Positions 24,897 to 34,164 of a stretch of DNA of 64,000 nt are shown here, one piece after another; the first letter of the stretch is position 1, and the number at the start of each line of letters is the position of its first letter. Below the pieces are notes generated by a model. The model was not told where the DNA came from and made no database searches. It saw nothing but the letters and a program-made list of their open reading frames with translations. Position numbers and translations under genes: made by a program. Source of the stretch: Bradyrhizobium sacchari (GTDB lineage: Bacteria; Pseudomonadota; Alphaproteobacteria; Rhizobiales; Xanthobacteraceae); contig NZ_LWIG01000007.1 in NCBI RefSeq assembly GCF_002068095.1, positions 331,536 to 395,535 of the forward strand. The letters run 5' to 3'.

Positions 24897-27007
24897 TGGA
24901 AGTTTTTGAGACCTGTCAGGAGATTAATGGGTTGCTATCCGCCCGGAATGAATTGGCTGCCAGAAATCTACTGATACAGCTGCTAGCAGACTTAGATCGG
25001 GCGAAAACGCCCTACCCGCAGTTGGTAAATCATATGATCCGGGCCACCGGCCTGTTTCCCTATCTGCAACTTGAGAGCGCATCGTGGGATCAGAAATACG
25101 TGCATCGCGCGTTCGAGGTCGACGTCGGCCGCCGGTTAGCAACGCTGCACCGAGAGCAATCCTCTGTCCTTGCGAGGCTTCTCAACGGGAAGAGCATCGC
25201 GGTAAGTGCCCCAACAAGTTTCGGGAAAAGCTTTATCATTGACGCGTTCGTCGCCGCGAAGCACCCCGACACGGTTGTGATCATCGTTCCAACAATCGCC
25301 CTGATGGACGAAACACGAAAGCGGCTATTCAAGAAGTTCTCTGAACACTACACGATTATAACCGCTCCAGACACGCGGCTCGGCCCCAAGAACATATTCA
25401 TCTTTCCGCAGGAGCGCGCCTTCGGATACCTCGCATCCCTACAGACGATCGACCTTCTCGTCGTAGATGAGTTCTACAAGGCGAGCCAAGAGCACGATCC
25501 CGAACGGGCCTCCACTCTCATAAAGGCTATTGTAAAGCTTTCGAAGAAGGCGAGCCAGCGGTACTACCTTGCGCCAAACATCAAGAAGCTTAACGACAAT
25601 GCGTTCACGCGCGACATGGAGTTTGTTGAACTCCTCGATTTCAATACGGTGTATTTGAACATCCAAGAACCTTACAAAGAATTTGGTAGAGACGCCGTCA
25701 AGAAGGGCGCGAAGCTAATCGAGCTGATTTCGCCGGGCGATCAAAAGACGCTCGTCTATGCTGGCACTTACTCTGAAATTCGAAAAATTGCAGACCTTGT
25801 AATCGAGAATCTCCCGCGCGTAGATCGGATATATACCACTGCGTTTGCTAAGTGGCTGAGGGACAACTACCAAAACGACTGGCTCCTGGCCGATCTGGTT
25901 GAGCGCGCCGTCGGGGTGCACAATGGCAGCATGCACAGATGCCTCAGTCAGCTGCAGATCAAGCTTTTCGAATATGAGGACGGATTTGACAGCATTGTTT
26001 CCACGTCCTCGATCATCGAGGGGGTCAACACTTCCGCTCAGAACGTCATCGTATGGCGCAGCAAGGTGGGCAGCACTAACCTCAAGGATTTTACATACAA
26101 GAATATCATCGGCCGTGGTGGTCGCATGTTCAAGTACTTCGTAGGCAATATCTTCCTGTTGGATGCACCTCCAAAATCCGAAGATGCCCAGCTCGAGATC
26201 TCGTTTCCAGATAAGATGCTCGGGACTCTCGATGAAGACGGCGATGCGGACCAGCTGACAGACGCCCAGATTGAGCGAATCGTCGCATACAAGACTCAGA
26301 TGTCCGACATCATTGGCGAGGAACACTTTGCGCGCCTGAAGAGGGAAAATGTTCTGCAGGACAGCGACGCAGATTTTCTGCTGAGTTTGGCCAAAGATAT
26401 GAAGGACGCCCCTAATGAGTGGAAGGGCTTCGGCTACCTCAACTCGTCAAATCCTACCCAATGGGAAACTATGTTGTACAAAATCCTGAAACTTAAGCCG
26501 AGTGGTTGGGATACTCCGTGGACGAATGTGGTGAACGTCACCAAGGCGATCGCGTACAATTGGCGTGATGACTTGTCCCAGATTATCTCGTCACTGAGAC
26601 AGAGCGGGATAAGCATCGAAGACTTCTTCAAACTGGAGCGAACCGTTACCTTCAAATTGTCTGCCCTCCTCGGAGATGCCAATGAACTTCATAAGATCAT
26701 TTTGAACCCATCTGTCGACATCTCAGGGTTCGTAGGCAGGATGAGTCGCGCGTTCCTCCCCAGTGCAGTCTATCATCTGGAAGAATATGGCCTGCCGCGC
26801 ATGATATCGAAGAAGGTCCATGCGGCGGGCCTCATTGATTTTGAAGACCCTGAGATGGATCTCATAAGAACACTTGAACGATTCAAGTCTTTAGGGACTA
26901 ACGCTGTGCTGGGGATCAAATCTCTGGGACCTTTTGATCGATACGTAGTGCGTTTCTTCTTCGATGGCATCACCCCTGATGGGCCCCAGATGGTGGAAGA
27001 CGCTTGA
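24896..27007 (+). CDS. hamB: Hachiman helicase HamB
   Basis: A 703-residue superfamily 2 helicase. Motif I is SAPTSFGKS near residue 105, motif Ia region VVIIVPTIALMDETRKR, motif II VVDEFYKAS near 190 (DEFY instead of the usual DExH), and motif VI GRGGRM near 408 after TSSIIEGVNTSAQNVIVW. A long C-terminal region (about 430-703) follows. In Hachiman, HamB scans DNA and restrains HamA until damage or invasion. One-base overlap with hamA means the two are made together. The codon use is slightly more AT-rich than in the surrounding genes, suggesting transfer as a unit. Intact. Confidence 0.9.
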   Translation: MEVFETCQEINGLLSARNELAARNLLIQLLADLDRAKTPYPQLVNHMIRATGLFPYLQLESASWDQKYVHRAFEVDVGRRLATLHREQSSVLARLLNGKSIAVSAPTSFGKSFIIDAFVAAKHPDTVVIIVPTIALMDETRKRLFKKFSEHYTIITAPDTRLGPKNIFIFPQERAFGYLASLQTIDLLVVDEFYKASQEHDPERASTLIKAIVKLSKKASQRYYLAPNIKKLNDNAFTRDMEFVELLDFNTVYLNIQEPYKEFGRDAVKKGAKLIELISPGDQKTLVYAGTYSEIRKIADLVIENLPRVDRIYTTAFAKWLRDNYQNDWLLADLVERAVGVHNGSMHRCLSQLQIKLFEYEDGFDSIVSTSSIIEGVNTSAQNVIVWRSKVGSTNLKDFTYKNIIGRGGRMFKYFVGNIFLLDAPPKSEDAQLEISFPDKMLGTLDEDGDADQLTDAQIERIVAYKTQMSDIIGEEHFARLKRENVLQDSDADFLLSLAKDMKDAPNEWKGFGYLNSSNPTQWETMLYKILKLKPSGWDTPWTNVVNVTKAIAYNWRDDLSQIISSLRQSGISIEDFFKLERTVTFKLSALLGDANELHKIILNPSVDISGFVGRMSRAFLPSAVYHLEEYGLPRMISKKVHAAGLIDFEDPEMDLIRTLERFKSLGTNAVLGIKSLGPFDRYVVRFFFDGITPDGPQMVEDA

Positions 27008-27335
27008 TGCGAAGTTGCGCGAAAGGGAAGGCGATGCAGCGGGCGCAGTCGCGTGGTCTCGTACGCTGCCGATCTCGGCTCGTAACGCTGCTGGATTGAG
27101 AGATCGAGTAGCAATACCACAGGGAATCTCCGAGCTCCTCTTTGATTTCGTCATTCGGCTGGTCCCAGCGCGCCTCCTCGCCTCCTTCGGCAAGGATCTT
27201 CTTCTTTATTGCCGCGACGACTGAGCCAATTTCGCCGACTAGGCCGTACAATGCGATCGAGCGCATCTCCTCTCTAGGCTTGCGAGCGAACTGGGTTGTT
27301 GTGCGAACAAAATGGTCATAGTTCTCAATGTTCAT
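26970..27335 (-). pseudogene. MazG-like nucleotide pyrophosphohydrolase, 3' end lost
   Basis: From Met at 27335: MNIENYDHFVRTTTQFARKP, REEMRSIALYGLVGEIGSVV, AAIKKKILAEGGEEARWDQP, NDEIKEELGDSLWYCYSIS. These are the MazG helices with the metal-binding acidic residues (GEIG and EELGD). After CYSIS the sequence becomes Arg/Ser-rich and stops inside hamB on the other strand, so the last third of the domain is missing. The insertion of IS30 lies about 100 bp upstream of its start. MazG-like enzymes clear abnormal or signalling nucleotides and occur in phage-defence regions. Confidence 0.65.
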
Positions 27336-27432
27336 TTCCGCTCCGTAACGAATGGCTCTTTGCTGTGCCGACTGGAGGCTCTTAGTCAGCGACTCATTAT
27401 GTAAGTGCGTCTTGGTAGCCTCTGCTTGATTG

Positions 27433-28797
27433 GGCGGATTCAACCGTTCGTCGCAACACCCTGTCAAAGGAGGTTGCGATGAAGGGTAGTGGTCAGCGTT
27501 CGGGTCGGCATGTGCAAGCAGTCCAGCGATCGCCAGGTCGGCCTCGAGAGGCCTTGCGAGAGAGTGGTAGACCATTCTGGGTCGCGATTGCCTCGGGGCG
27601 ATCAAGCGAGGGTGCTGCGGTTGACGCCGGGGTATCACCGGCCGTCGGAGTGCGGTGGTTCCGGAGGGCGGGCGGTATGCCGCCAACACCTTTGTCGCAG
27701 TCGTCAAAGCCTCCATCAGGGCGCTATCTTTCGTTCGCCGAGCGTGAGGAGATCGCCATCTTGCGCGCGCAGGGTCATGGGGTGCGAGCCATCGCTCGTC
27801 AGCTCGATCGGCCTCCATGCACGATCTCTCGTGAACTCCGGCGTAATGTGGCGCGCCGCCACGGCGCTCCAGAGTATCGAGCAACCATGGCACAATGGCA
27901 CGCTGATCGGTCCGCCCGACGGCCTAAGCCGGCGAAGTTGGCAATCAATCCGACCCTGCGGGATTATGTGCAGGACAGGCTTGCCGGTATGATCGCCAGG
28001 CCGGACGGGGTATCCCTCGTTGGCTCAAAGGTCGTTTGGAAGGGACGCCGGGCTGTGCATCGGCAAAACCGGCGCTGGGCGACGGCGTGGAGCCCGGAAC
28101 AGATTTCTCGTCGCCTTCGGCTCGACTTTCCCGAGGATGAGACGATGCGCATCAGTCACGAGGCGATCTATCAGGCACTTTACGTGCAGGGTCGAGGAGC
28201 TTTGCGCCGCGAACTAACAGCGTGCTTGCGCACCGGGCGGGCGTTGCGCATGCCGAGGGCCCGCGCCCGTAAAGGCAGAAGCTTCATTCCTTCCGAGATC
28301 ATGATCAGCCAACGTCCGGCCGAGGCCGCCGATCGAGCTGTGCCGGGCCACTGGGAAGGGAACCTCATTTTGGGTCTCGGAAGTTCCGCGATCGGCACCT
28401 TGGTGGAGCGCACAACCCGTTTTACGATTCTGCTGCATCACCCGCGCAATCTTCACCATGCCCGAGCAACTGCGTCGGTCGCTCACTTGGGATCAAGGAG
28501 CCGAGTTGGCTCAACATGCCCGTCTGAGGATCGACGCGGGCGTGCAGGTCTACTTCTGTGATCCTCACAGCCCATGGCAGCGCGGCACCAATGAGAACAC
28601 CAATGGGTCGCTACGCCAGTACTTTCCAAAAGGCACAGATCTCAGCATGCACAATGCCGCCGACCTTGAGGCCGTGGCTCTTGCACTCAACACCAGGCCC
28701 AGGAAAACCCTGGGCTAGAAAACACCGGCGGAAACTCTCGATCAATTGTTACGGGTGAGCGATACACAGGGTGTTGCGACGAACGGTTGAATCCGCC
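27433..28797 (+). mobile_element. IS30-family insertion sequence, inactive
   Basis: A 32-bp perfect inverted repeat forms both ends (27433-27464 and 28766-28797; the outer 20 bases are GGCGGATTCAACCGTTCGTC). A TTG direct repeat flanks it (27430-27432 and 28798-28800), the 3-bp duplication expected for an IS30. The single gene inside is destroyed in several ways. The perfect ends with a ruined gene suggest decay focused on the transposase. Confidence 0.93.
27479..28790 (+). pseudogene. IS30 transposase, multiply inactivated
   Basis: The first frame has LSFAEREEIAILRAQGHGVR with the IS30 HTH (AIARQLDRPPCTISRELRRN), then WSPEQISRRLRLDFPED. At the catalytic block the expected WEGD reads WEGN, so the first Asp of the DDE triad is Asn. 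After TRFTILLHH an internal segment is missing and the frame changes to [20 protein letters not shown]. The C-terminal RPRKTLGW is RPRKTLG-stop, a nonsense codon at the conserved Trp, with KTPAETLDQLLR still readable after it. Four separate lesions. Confidence 0.92.
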
Positions 28798-29062
28798 TTG
28801 TAATGCCCAATCGTTACCACCGCTTGCATCAATAAGTGTTTAACGCGCTCATTTGCCGGTCCAATCTTGCACAGCAATTCACTAAATGATGTGGACTGCA
28901 GACTCTCGGCGTAAGTCGACTATTTTCGGCAGGTTTTCTGCGTCGCATTCCCCGATTTTATCTCTCCAGATTCCAAGCTCATTTAGCAAAAAGGGCCTTT
29001 CGCAAACCGCAAGAGCTCACTACCATAGCCTGTCTCGTCTCCTTACCCATTTGGAGGTTGCG

Positions 29063-30898
29063 ATGGCGATTAGACGGCGCGAGGTGCTTCTCGGCGGCCT
29101 CGCTCTGGCTCAGTTGGCAGCGGCAGCGCGCCTGAGGGGACAAACGAATGGGGCGCCCACACGCGCTGCCGTCGTGGTGGGCGTCGACAAAACAGGCGAT
29201 CTGCCGGTCTTGCAGGCCGCTGCTTCAGGTGCAAAGTCGATTGCGGACTGGTTGGCCGGCGAAGGCTTCGAGGTAAAGCTAATTGACGATAGTGACGGTA
29301 AGGTCGTCACCGCAGATAGTATCAAGCGGGCCGTGACGGAGCTTGTCAATCGAGGCACGCTTACTCAGCTCGTCATCTACTTCTCCGGCCACGGCGTTGC
29401 GTTTGGCACCAGCGAATTCTGGCTCCTGACGGGCGCACCTGACGACCTGGCCGAGGCTGTCAGTGTGACCGAGTGCATCGACCAAGCAAACCGAAGCGCG
29501 ATTGCCAACGTCGTCATTATCTCTGATGCATGCAGATCAATCGCGGACTTTGATACGACGCTGCTGCATGGAACAGTGCTGTTTCCGAAGGGTGGTTTTG
29601 TCCCCGGCGCTCAATCGCCTGATGTCGATCGGTTTTTTGGGACCCGACAAGGAGCTCCCGCGTATGAAGTCAAACTCGCAGCCGATAATTTCGCCGGGAT
29701 TTATACCTCTACTCTTTTGGACGCTTTCAAACACCCCCGCCCCGGAATGATCACGAGGGTCAACAATATGGACGTAGTGTCCAATCGTGCGCTCAAAGCT
29801 TTTCTTCTGGACCAAGTACCGGCGCGCCTGAGGGCTGCGAACTCGAAAGTCATTCAGTATCCGGATTCAAAGGTTGAGTCCTCGGAAACTGCATATATTG
29901 GCCGCGCGGCCGCCCTAGCAACTCAACCGGCTGGGCCGGCTCCGCCGAACATTACGATCTCGGACCTTGCAAGTCACCAATTCAGCCTCACTCCCGTAGG
30001 ACCATTGAGTTCACTTCGAGACGTTGACGCCGAAGCTCTCCATCGGGCCTCAGCGGACAGTGAATTGATCAGGACCCAACACGAACTGCTTGATGCCAAG
30101 AAGGCGGACAGTTTTGATACGGAAACCGGCTTCTTCGTGACGGGCGCGAGCGTACGCGCGGTATGGATCGCCGGCGACCAAGGTGGGGAGATCGCAGATG
30201 CCGGCGACAGCAAGGACCGTCCCGCTTTGATCAAAATTCCGCATGGTTATCAAAAGCCCGTCACCACGGCGCTCGTCTTTGGCGACGGCTCGGGGACTGT
30301 TCTTGCAGCGCTGCCCGGATTCATCGGGTCCGTCGTCGTAAGCAGCGGTCAGGTGACTAGCGTCAAATACTCACCATCGCCACGCGGCTCGCGGCGCGAC
30401 GAGTATGCAACCGAGAACACAAGGATTGAAGGCCTACGGGCGCTGGCTGCCGCGTCCGCCAAATTCGGTGTATTCCGCATTGAAGGCGACAAGGAGACCA
30501 GAGTCGCGGCAGGCCGCCGCCTGGCAGACCAGATTCGTGTTCTGAAGAACGTTGATCCGACATTGGGACTCTATGCGGCTTATGCTTATGCAGACGCCAA
30601 TCTTCTGGAGCAAGTTCGCTCGGTGCAATCCTACATGAGAGGAGATCTCGGCGCCGACCTGTTCGACGTTGCATTGCTTGCAGACAAGTTGACGGGGCAG
30701 CAAGTCGAACGACTGCGAGGCGAAGTCGTACCTTTTTGTCCAATGCTCACGCAAGGCTGGCAATTGCTTCGCGTCAGAGACGTCGCCTTGCCTGAGAATG
30801 TTCAGCGGGCGCGGGACAGTTTGCGACCTGCTTTATGGACGACATTTGGTCCGCAAGGGATGGAATTCATCAACAGGGCTATCCAATTGGCACGATGA
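29063..30898 (+). CDS. Exported caspase-like (peptidase C14) protein
   Basis: A 611-residue protein with a twin-arginine-type signal (MAIRRREVLLGGLALAQLAA). The caspase-like p20 domain (about residues 28-230) has strand AAVVVGVDKTG, the catalytic His in YFSGHGVAF (near 109) and the catalytic Cys in IISDACRS (near 156). The rest (about 300-611) is a mixed beta/helical region without a recognised domain. GGAGG precedes ATG 29063; an open upstream stretch lacks such a site. It is followed 26 bp later by an alpha/beta hydrolase gene. Most bacterial caspase-like proteins are cytosolic death effectors; this one seems destined for the periplasm or outside. Confidence 0.85.
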   Translation: MAIRRREVLLGGLALAQLAAAARLRGQTNGAPTRAAVVVGVDKTGDLPVLQAAASGAKSIADWLAGEGFEVKLIDDSDGKVVTADSIKRAVTELVNRGTLTQLVIYFSGHGVAFGTSEFWLLTGAPDDLAEAVSVTECIDQANRSAIANVVIISDACRSIADFDTTLLHGTVLFPKGGFVPGAQSPDVDRFFGTRQGAPAYEVKLAADNFAGIYTSTLLDAFKHPRPGMITRVNNMDVVSNRALKAFLLDQVPARLRAANSKVIQYPDSKVESSETAYIGRAAALATQPAGPAPPNITISDLASHQFSLTPVGPLSSLRDVDAEALHRASADSELIRTQHELLDAKKADSFDTETGFFVTGASVRAVWIAGDQGGEIADAGDSKDRPALIKIPHGYQKPVTTALVFGDGSGTVLAALPGFIGSVVVSSGQVTSVKYSPSPRGSRRDEYATENTRIEGLRALAAASAKFGVFRIEGDKETRVAAGRRLADQIRVLKNVDPTLGLYAAYAYADANLLEQVRSVQSYMRGDLGADLFDVALLADKLTGQQVERLRGEVVPFCPMLTQGWQLLRVRDVALPENVQRARDSLRPALWTTFGPQGMEFINRAIQLAR

Positions 30899-30924
30899 CA
30901 TTCCACTTATTTAGGAAATGATCA

Positions 30925-31881
30925 ATGATCAATCGCCGCAATTTACTTTCTTTAGCTACAGGTCTTGCTGTTTCGGCTGTTTCACAAGCGAAAGCCGCTA
31001 GCTCTGACCCTGCACGCCTGGTGCTCATTCACGGGCGCTCTCAGCAAGGGCGCGATCCTGCCGAGCTGAAATCCATTTGGATGGATACACTCCACCGTGG
31101 CGCCGCGAAGATCAATCGCAACTTGCCTGACGATCTTGAGGTCGTCTTTCCTTACTATGGCGATAAGCTTGACGAGCTGGCGCGCCAATCGGAGATCCCT
31201 TTGACAAACGATGTCCAAGCCAAGGGAAACCCCGTTGACGACGATTTTCTCAAGTTTCAGGCGTCAGTGGCAGAGTCCATGCGCCAAGGTGCCGGCATTA
31301 CCAACGCTCAAGTTCAACAAGAATTCGGCACCAATACCACCGAGCGAGGACCGCAGAACTTTGCTTGGGTCCAGGCAATCATTCGCGCAATTGACCGGAA
31401 CGCAGGTGCAGCTAGCCAGACGACGATTGAGACGATAATGCGAGACGTGTATCTTTATACGACGCGTGCTGGAGTGAGGGACGAAGTCGATCGCATCGTG
31501 GGGCCGGCCCTAAACGAGAAGCCCTGTGTCGTGATCGCGCACTCACTGGGATCAGTCGTGGCCTACAATGTACTGCGTACCGACCGCCGCAACTTGAACG
31601 TAAAGGCTTTCATAACGGTCGGCTCTCCTTTGGCGATCAGAGCGATTCGCGATCAGCTTCGGCCCATCGGATTTCCGGCCCCCGCGAAAGCCTGGTACAA
31701 TGCTTTTGATCCGAGAGACGTCGTTGCACTTTATCCGCTTGACGCTGCGAATTTTCCAGTCAGCCCGACAATCGAAAATTACGGAAAGGTTAGAAACGGC
31801 ACGGATAATCGCCACGGCATCATCGGATATTTGGATGACGTTGATGTCGCCACCCACGCGCTAAACGCATTGGCTTCTTGA
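30925..31881 (+). CDS. Exported alpha/beta hydrolase (lipase/esterase-like)
   Basis: A 318-residue protein with an N-terminal signal (MINRRNLLSLATGLAVSAVS, cut near QAKA), possibly Tat. The alpha/beta fold begins RLVLIHGRSQQGRDP. The nucleophile Ser is in CVVIAHSLGSVVAYN, a catalytic Asp is likely in NAFDPRDVVALYPL and the His in NRHGIIGYLDDVDV. It is probably an ester or lipid hydrolase. It lies 26 bp behind the caspase-like gene on the same strand, and its stop faces the stop of the LivJ-like gene five bases away, so the two operons converge. Confidence 0.82.
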   Translation: MINRRNLLSLATGLAVSAVSQAKAASSDPARLVLIHGRSQQGRDPAELKSIWMDTLHRGAAKINRNLPDDLEVVFPYYGDKLDELARQSEIPLTNDVQAKGNPVDDDFLKFQASVAESMRQGAGITNAQVQQEFGTNTTERGPQNFAWVQAIIRAIDRNAGAASQTTIETIMRDVYLYTTRAGVRDEVDRIVGPALNEKPCVVIAHSLGSVVAYNVLRTDRRNLNVKAFITVGSPLAIRAIRDQLRPIGFPAPAKAWYNAFDPRDVVALYPLDAANFPVSPTIENYGKVRNGTDNRHGIIGYLDDVDVATHALNALAS

Positions 31882-31885
31882 GAAA

Positions 31886-33154
31886 TTAGAAGCGGTCAAG
31901 ATAGCGCGCGGGCGGATAGTCCCTCGAAAACGGCGGGGAAGACAAGAAGGAGGACGGTTCGTACGTCCAGAATTGGCTGACGAACGGATACTTCTTGATC
32001 GGAGCGCTCCCGATGACCGAAGCGTCGCTGCGATACCCTCTTGTGGCTCTCGCGATATAGATTGTTGCTATCGCATTTCCTCGCTCGTCAAATCTGATGG
32101 GACCTCGAATCGTGTCGAACACGACTGAGTTGCGCAATATCTCCATGAATTTGAATTTGTCTTCGATCGCACCGCCAACCTGACGCAAGCCTTCTTCCAG
32201 CACAGCACCAGACGTATATGCCGCCGCGGCATTGAGACCGGGGGGCGCTCCGAAATCTGCGCGCATCCTGCTCGCAAAGATCTCGTTTGACGCGATTTCA
32301 AAATCGGGAAGATACCAGGTTGACGATATGGTCCCAAGAAGCTCGTCTCCTCCGGGGATTCGCTCCAGCACGGCTGCATCCATGTTCGAGAAATTGGCGA
32401 GGAGTGGCGACGAAATGCCGGACCGGCGAGTCTGCTGGATAAAGTTAACGCCTCGCCCCCCTAGCAGCGCGACAAAAATCGCATCCGCATGTGAGCCAAG
32501 CTGCTTCAGAACGTCGGTATAATCGGACTGGACTGCCGGCACCCAGATTCGTTGCGTTATCCTGCCGCCTGCGTCCTCGAACACACGCTGAAATCCGCCG
32601 CTGATCTCCCAACCCAGCGGGTTGTCGTCGGCTACAATCATTATCGAGCGGTATCGAAGTTCTTTCGCCGCAAAGTCTGCCAAGGGGTAGGTCGACTGCG
32701 AGGCTGTGGAAGTTATTCTGAGATGTGACGGATTGATCAGGCGTTGGGTGAGTTCTCCACCGACCGACGTTCCAAACACAGGGATCTGGATCTGCTTGGC
32801 AGCCAAAAAGCTGTTCACCGCAAATGCCTCGATGGACGTGACGGGCCCCAACAGCAGGTGCGCTTTATCGTCGAAAACCGCCCGCTGGGTTTGTTCGACG
32901 GCGCGGCTGGGTTGGCCTTGAGTATCATAGAGGAGTAATTCGACGGGCCTGCCCAGGAGGGCCTTGTTGCGTTCGCCTAAGAAAGCCGAAATACCCAGCT
33001 TGAGCTGCGGGCCGAAAGGGGAAAATGCTCCCGAGAAGATGTCGAGGACCCCGATGCGAATGGGCTCCTGGGCTTTGACGATCGAAGGCATGCCCAGGAT
33101 TTGGCTGCCGCCAAGAGCCAAGCCCTTCAACATAGTCCTGCGTGAAAGCTTCAT
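31886..33154 (-). CDS. LivJ-type periplasmic binding protein, solitary
   Basis: A 422-residue protein with a twin-arginine-like signal (MKLSRRTMLKGLALGGSQIL, cut near IVKA). The type I periplasmic-binding fold begins EPIRIGVLDIFSGAFSPFGP and has LLGPVTSIEAFAVNSFLAAK, IMIVADDNPLGWEISGGFQ and LNAAAAYTSGAVLEEGLRQV, as in branched-chain amino-acid/amide binding proteins. No permease or ATPase gene is near, so it may act as a sensor or ligand carrier for this gene cluster. The start at 33154 is preferred over an upstream Met because the signal follows. It is the last gene of the minus-strand operon. Confidence 0.85.
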   Translation of the reverse strand: MKLSRRTMLKGLALGGSQILGMPSIVKAQEPIRIGVLDIFSGAFSPFGPQLKLGISAFLGERNKALLGRPVELLLYDTQGQPSRAVEQTQRAVFDDKAHLLLGPVTSIEAFAVNSFLAAKQIQIPVFGTSVGGELTQRLINPSHLRITSTASQSTYPLADFAAKELRYRSIMIVADDNPLGWEISGGFQRVFEDAGGRITQRIWVPAVQSDYTDVLKQLGSHADAIFVALLGGRGVNFIQQTRRSGISSPLLANFSNMDAAVLERIPGGDELLGTISSTWYLPDFEIASNEIFASRMRADFGAPPGLNAAAAYTSGAVLEEGLRQVGGAIEDKFKFMEILRNSVVFDTIRGPIRFDERGNAIATIYIARATRGYRSDASVIGSAPIKKYPFVSQFWTYEPSSFLSSPPFSRDYPPARYLDRF

Positions 33155-33186
33155 CGTCGCTTCCGGATTAACTTTTCCCGTCAACT

Positions 33187-34164
33187 CTATAACTCGATCA
33201 GAGTGCCTGGCCGGCCGTCTAGACCCTTTCCATGGGTCAAGGACAATATATCCGATTTGGGGCTGGGCCGCCCGTCAACTCCTCGCTCTCCCTTTCTGTC
33301 AATCTCGCGTCCTTGGCAAAGGCGATCGCCGCGTCCACCGAAGCCGCCTTCCCCGCCAAGCCCGCCATGGCCGGGCAATCCATCTTCGCCGCCCAGCCCA
33401 CCCTCAGAGGTTGCCTTGATGAGGGGACGGGCCGCCAAGGGGACCTGCAACACGATTACGCCGCCATCACCGCCATTTCCGCCGCCCCCGCCACGGCCGC
33501 CATCGCCTCCAGCCCCGCCTCGTCCCCCATATCCCGGACCGGTGCTGCAATCGAGCACCCCAGATTGGGCGCGGCCGCCTTGTTCACCCACTCCACCGGC
33601 GCCACCGTTTCCTCCGTCTCCACCAGGCCCACCGTCCTGACCCCGCGTGTCGATCGACAACTCACCGATCATGGCTTCGGAAATCTGAAGGGTCACATAC
33701 CCTCCTTTTTGGCCCGCAACACCTTGCGTGCCGGCATATCCATCGGCGCCGTTGCCGCCGGGCCGGCCTACGCAAGCGGGGCATCTCCCTTCTGTTGCCG
33801 GTCCGGGATTATACGATGTTCCCGGCTCTCCTGTGGGCGCCGTGGCCGGCTTTTGCGGCACGAATCCTGGATCAAACGTCCGGATGGTGGCCCGGCCTTC
33901 AATCTTGAGATCTCGTACCCTAAGCTTTAGGTGCGCGGTCCCGATTTCAATAATTGCCCCATCTGCGAGCGATAAGGTGTCCAGCGTCAATTCCGCGTCT
34001 TTGGAAAAGGTGATCTTGATCTTGGGGATGTTCACCTTCGCTTCGGCCGAGAAACATCCTACGTCAGGTATGCAGCTCTGCGGATCAGCGGACGGCGCTG
34101 AGCAGGTGAATATGACCAATGCCAGCGGCATCAGCCGAAAAAAAACCAAGCTTCCTAACCGCAT
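33187..34164 (-). CDS. Exported glycine-rich protein B
   Basis: A 325-residue protein with a signal peptide (MRLGSLVFFRLMPLALVIFT, ending near CSAPSA). A beta-rich front (LTLDTLSLADGAIIEIGTAH; LKLRVRDLKIEGRATIRTF) leads into long Gly-rich runs, for example GGPGGDGGNGGAGG and GGRGGAGGDGGRGGGGGNGG, separated by short strands (VIVLQVPLAARPLIKA). The layout suggests a parallel beta-helix with glycine loops or a collagen-like rod on the surface. Its start overlaps the end of the paralogous gene by 10 nt. Confidence 0.8.
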   Translation of the reverse strand: MRLGSLVFFRLMPLALVIFTCSAPSADPQSCIPDVGCFSAEAKVNIPKIKITFSKDAELTLDTLSLADGAIIEIGTAHLKLRVRDLKIEGRATIRTFDPGFVPQKPATAPTGEPGTSYNPGPATEGRCPACVGRPGGNGADGYAGTQGVAGQKGGYVTLQISEAMIGELSIDTRGQDGGPGGDGGNGGAGGVGEQGGRAQSGVLDCSTGPGYGGRGGAGGDGGRGGGGGNGGDGGVIVLQVPLAARPLIKATSEGGLGGEDGLPGHGGLGGEGGFGGRGDRLCQGREIDRKGERGVDGRPSPKSDILSLTHGKGLDGRPGTLIEL

